Source: an uncultured Alphaproteobacteria bacterium (lineage in GTDB: Bacteria > Pseudomonadota > Alphaproteobacteria > Rickettsiales > UBA1997). From it: a stretch of DNA of 7,715 bases. Positions 5,275 through 7,715 of the stretch are shown here, one piece after another (the stretch's first letter is position 1; every line of letters begins with the position of its first letter). Location: NCBI GenBank assembly GCA_903898475.1, contig CAIUFU010000215.1, positions 1 to 7,715 of the forward strand. Reading direction: 5' to 3'. Both the position numbers and the translations under genes were made by a program. The notes under the pieces were generated by a model, which saw only the letters and a program-made list of their open reading frames with translations, did not search any database and was not told the origin of the DNA.

Positions 5275-6498
5275 CTAAAGTTTTGCGCGCAGGTTTTGAT
5301 CAATCGAATCCAAAAATTCTTCAGTGTAGAGGTAGTGTTTGCCGTGCTCAACAGCGTTTCCGTGAATACACACTGCTAAGTCTTTGGTCATTTTTCCTGA
5401 CTCAACAGTTTCAATGCAGACTTTTTCTAGCTTGTGGCAGAAGTCGATTAGCTCTTGGTTGCCATCTAATTTGCCGCGAAATTCTAAGCCGCGAGTCCAA
5501 GCAAAAATTGACGCCAATGGATTGGTGGAAGTTGGATTGCCTTTTTGATGTTCGCGAAAGTGGCGAGTTACGGTGCCGTGCGCTGCTTCGGCTTCCATTG
5601 TTTTGCCGTCTGGCGTGATTAAAACTGAAGTCATTAAACCTAGCGAGCCAAAGCCTTGCGCTACTGAATCTGACTGCACGTCGCCGTCGTAATTTTTGCA
5701 GGCCCAGATGAAATTGCCGCTCCATTTTAAGGCGCTTGCCACCATGTCGTCGATTAGGCGGTGTTCGTAAGTGATTTTTTTCTCAGCGAATTTTTGTTTG
5801 AAATCTTTTTCGTAAATTTCGGCAAAGATGTCTTTGAAGCGGCCGTCGTATTTTTTCAAAATGGTGTTTTTGGTTGAGAGGTAAAGCGGCCAGCCTTTTT
5901 GCAGTGCTAAGTTGAAACAAGAATAAGCAAAACCGCGAATTGATTCGTCGGTGTTGTACATACTAAGTGCGACACCGGCGCCTTTGAATTCAAAAACTTC
6001 GCGCTCGATTATTTTTCCGTCGGTGCCTTCGAATTTTACCGTGAGTTTGCCGGCTCCGGGAACGACGAAATCAGTTGCTTTGTACTGGTCGCCGAAAGCG
6101 TGACGGCCTACAATGATTGGTGAAGTCCAGTTTGAAACGATGCGCGGCACGTTGTTGCAAACGATTGGTTCACGAAAAACCGTGCCGTCTAAAATGTTGC
6201 GGATGGTGCCGTTGGGCGATTTCCAAATTTCTTTTAAGTTAAATTCTTTTTTGCGGGCTTCATCTGGCGTGATGGTGGCGCATTTAATGCCAACGCCGCA
6301 AGCCTTGATGGCATTAGCCGAATCGATGGTCACTTGGTCGTTGGTGGCGTCGCGATTTTCTACGCCTAAGTCAAAATATTGCAGGTTAACATCAACGTAA
6401 GGCAGGATTAATTTTTCTTTAATGAAGCGCCAAATCACGCGCGTCATTTCGTCACCGTCGATTTCGACAACTGGATTTTTTACAAGAATTTTTTTCAT
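5275..6498 (-). CDS. icd: NADP-dependent isocitrate dehydrogenase (homodimeric, eukaryote-like type)
   Basis: The enzyme oxidatively decarboxylates isocitrate to 2-oxoglutarate with NADP+ in the TCA cycle, in the cytoplasm. The 407-residue protein is collinear with human IDH1 through the active site: S94, R100, R109 and R132 all fall at the human numbers (SPNGTIR 94-100; TVFREPI 106-112; GRHAFGDQY 131-139). YLSTKNT (206-212) carries the catalytic Lys (K210). YEHRLIDDMVA (244-254) and the metal-binding Asp pair in DGDVQSD (271-277) follow. EAEAAHGTVTRH (302-313), with the cofactor-contacting region, and NPLASIFAWTRGL (326-338) are intact. This is unlike the E. coli-type Icd and is common in Alphaproteobacteria. 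No key residue is missing. The ATG at 6498 has no Shine-Dalgarno. It is divergent from the efflux adaptor gene, and a repeat element abuts its stop codon. Confidence 0.96.
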   Translation of the reverse strand: MKKILVKNPVVEIDGDEMTRVIWRFIKEKLILPYVDVNLQYFDLGVENRDATNDQVTIDSANAIKACGVGIKCATITPDEARKKEFNLKEIWKSPNGTIRNILDGTVFREPIVCNNVPRIVSNWTSPIIVGRHAFGDQYKATDFVVPGAGKLTVKFEGTDGKIIEREVFEFKGAGVALSMYNTDESIRGFAYSCFNLALQKGWPLYLSTKNTILKKYDGRFKDIFAEIYEKDFKQKFAEKKITYEHRLIDDMVASALKWSGNFIWACKNYDGDVQSDSVAQGFGSLGLMTSVLITPDGKTMEAEAAHGTVTRHFREHQKGNPTSTNPLASIFAWTRGLEFRGKLDGNQELIDFCHKLEKVCIETVESGKMTKDLAVCIHGNAVEHGKHYLYTEEFLDSIDQNLRAKL

Positions 6499-6559
6499 AA
6501 ATTTTAGCGTTTAAAAGATGGGGATTGCGGTAAATATTCAACAAATCAGAACTAAGTCA

Positions 6560-6587
6560 TTGAGCTGCCAAAATGCAAACATAAATT
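6560..6587 (+). promoter_or_regulatory. Possible sigma70-like promoter for the efflux adaptor gene
   Basis: TTGAGC (6560-6565) and TAAATT (6582-6587) are separated by 16 bp. Each matches the sigma70 consensus at four of six positions. They lie about 45 bp before the ATG at 6632, in the 133-bp divergent spacer 6499-6631 shared with icd. The match is weak in an AT-rich spacer and could be chance. No repressor palindrome was recognised here. Confidence 0.25.
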
Positions 6588-6631
6588 CATGGATGCATCT
6601 TCCTGCCTGATTCCAATTTCTTGAAAAATTT

Positions 6632-7715
6632 ATGCGCAATAAAGTTAAAAAAATAAAGCCGGCGCATGTTGTCGGCGTGCTTGTAATCTTGTTTGTGGGA
6701 TATTTTTTTTGGATTAAACCAAAATACAATCAAGCCAACAAAAATAGCGCAAGTGCAACTAGGACAACTGAAGTTGCGGTGGTAACTGTGAAAAAACAAA
6801 CTGTGCAATTATTTCAAGAATTACCGGCACGAGTTGAGGCTTTTAAAATTTCGGAAGTGCGTCCGCAAATTGAAGGTGTGATTAAAAAAGTAAAATTCAC
6901 CGAAGGAAGTTTTGTCAAAGAAGGTCAGCAGCTTTACCAAATTGATCCGTCAATTTATCAGGCGGCGTCAAATAGTGCGGACAAAAATTTGAAAACTTTG
7001 CAGGCCAAAAGAGATCGTTACCAAATTTTGCTGGAAAGCGACGCGGTGAGTAAACAAGAGTTTGACGATGTTGAAGCGGCTTTTGCGCAAAGCCAAGCGG
7101 ATGCTAAAAAAGCCAAAACTAATTTTAATTACACCAAAGTTTTGGCGCCGATTTCTGGCTACATCGGTAAATCAAATTTAACGGAAGGTGCGTTGGTTGC
7201 GGCAAATCAAGCAGAGGTTTTAACCACAATTGCCCAACTTGATCCAATTTACGTTGATATGGTGCAGCCTACAAAAGACATGCTGCAGCTTGGTGAGCAA
7301 AAAGGAATTTCAGTCACGGTTGCAACCCACGATCCTAATTATGTAGCGGAGGGTAAGTTAAAATTTTCGGAAATTTTCGCCGATCAAAGCACCGACTCAA
7401 TTCGTCTGCGCGCGGTATTTACCAACAAAGAACAAAAGTTACTTCCAGGAATGTTTGTGACGGCCAAGTTGCATCTAAAGCCAATCGAAGCGGTGCTAGT
7501 GCCGCAAAGAGCAACAACCCGCACACCAGATGGTAGCTTGATGGTTTGGGTGGTTGCAGGAGACGAGGCAAAACCGCGACCAATTAAAGCTGAAAAAATT
7601 TCTGGGGATTCTTGGGTGGTAGAAGATGGATTGGTTGATGGGGATATTGTGATTGTTGAGGGTTACCAAAAAGTTGCGGATGGAGCTAAGGTTAGTGCGG
7701 TTCCGTTTAAGGTAG
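6632..7715 (+). CDS. RND efflux periplasmic adaptor (AcrA/MexA type), 3' end beyond window
   Basis: The protein joins an inner-membrane RND pump to an outer-membrane channel. There are 361 codons in the window and no stop. An N-terminal membrane segment (about 11-27) follows a basic start. There is no lipobox cysteine, so it is held by a signal anchor rather than a lipid. The first lipoyl half is EVRPQIEGVIKKVKFTEG (75-92) to YQIDPSIYQA (102-111). A short alpha-hairpin spans about 112-164, and the second lipoyl half is TKVLAPISGYIGKSNLTEGA (168-187). The beta-barrel has AQLDPIYVDM (201-210) and LLPGMFVTAKL (280-290). The membrane-proximal domain has VPQRATTRTPDGS (300-312) and EGYQKVADGAKV (343-354). 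Compared with E. coli AcrA from memory, only a short tail should be missing. The ATG at 6632 lacks a Shine-Dalgarno. The pump gene would be expected just downstream. Confidence 0.93.
   Translation, partial: MRNKVKKIKPAHVVGVLVILFVGYFFWIKPKYNQANKNSASATRTTEVAVVTVKKQTVQLFQELPARVEAFKISEVRPQIEGVIKKVKFTEGSFVKEGQQLYQIDPSIYQAASNSADKNLKTLQAKRDRYQILLESDAVSKQEFDDVEAAFAQSQADAKKAKTNFNYTKVLAPISGYIGKSNLTEGALVAANQAEVLTTIAQLDPIYVDMVQPTKDMLQLGEQKGISVTVATHDPNYVAEGKLKFSEIFADQSTDSIRLRAVFTNKEQKLLPGMFVTAKLHLKPIEAVLVPQRATTRTPDGSLMVWVVAGDEAKPRPIKAEKISGDSWVVEDGLVDGDIVIVEGYQKVADGAKVSAVPFKV

Noticed and set aside
5188..5618. Two plus-strand frames across the 5186-5274 repeat and the icd 3' part
   Set aside because: They start in the repeat and run antisense to icd, whose conserved sequence explains the region.
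6184..6188. Asp in place of the usual Gly at IDH residue 104 (NILDGTVFRE) as a functional change
   Set aside because: I recall Asp here in other bacterial isocitrate dehydrogenases, and all substrate-binding residues are intact.
6538..6808. Minus-strand frames over the start of the efflux adaptor gene
   Set aside because: They are antisense to a clear AcrA-type frame. Their hydrophobic runs are the complement of AT-rich membrane-anchor codons.

Overview
The window looks like a chromosomal segment of a moderately AT-rich alphaproteobacterium. Two genes suggest this. SecA has a Rickettsia-like N-terminus, and its C-terminal tail has a D-P-R-D linker followed by a zinc-binding motif. The isocitrate dehydrogenase is the eukaryote/alphaproteobacterial homodimeric type. 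A Rickettsiales-like or Holosporales-like lineage is plausible, but this is an inference from remembered similarity and no search was run. No phage, transposase, CRISPR array, rRNA or tRNA was seen.

Layout. A GC-rich hairpin at the left edge (1-63) precedes secA (110-2800, +). A 329-bp gene-free stretch (2801-3129) follows, and most of it is three consecutive inverted repeats. Next come a small two-helix membrane protein of unknown function (3130-3339, +) and a GNAT acetyltransferase (3377-3829, +). The acetyltransferase converges on, and overlaps by 4 bp, a DUF3750 membrane-anchored protein (3826-4614, -). A palindrome-rich divergent spacer leads to a decayed gene (4702-5165, +) that joins a DUF1016-type N-terminal domain to the last third of a staphylococcal-nuclease domain. 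A paired inverted repeat (5186-5274) separates it from a convergent icd gene for NADP-isocitrate dehydrogenase (5275-6498, -). A divergent gene for an AcrA/MexA-type efflux adaptor (6632 to beyond 7715, +) runs off the right edge.

How the genes fit together. They are housekeeping or unrelated accessory functions: protein export, TCA cycle, drug efflux and acetylation. There is no sign of one dedicated system. The adaptor is probably the first gene of an RND efflux operon continuing past the window. The strongest unusual signals are the 33-bp dispersed repeat (four copies in two inverted pairs of opposite polarity, plus a diverged fifth core), a perfect 34-bp inverted repeat, the stepwise decay of the DUF1016/nuclease fusion gene, and the near-absence of Shine-Dalgarno sequences upstream of every gene.
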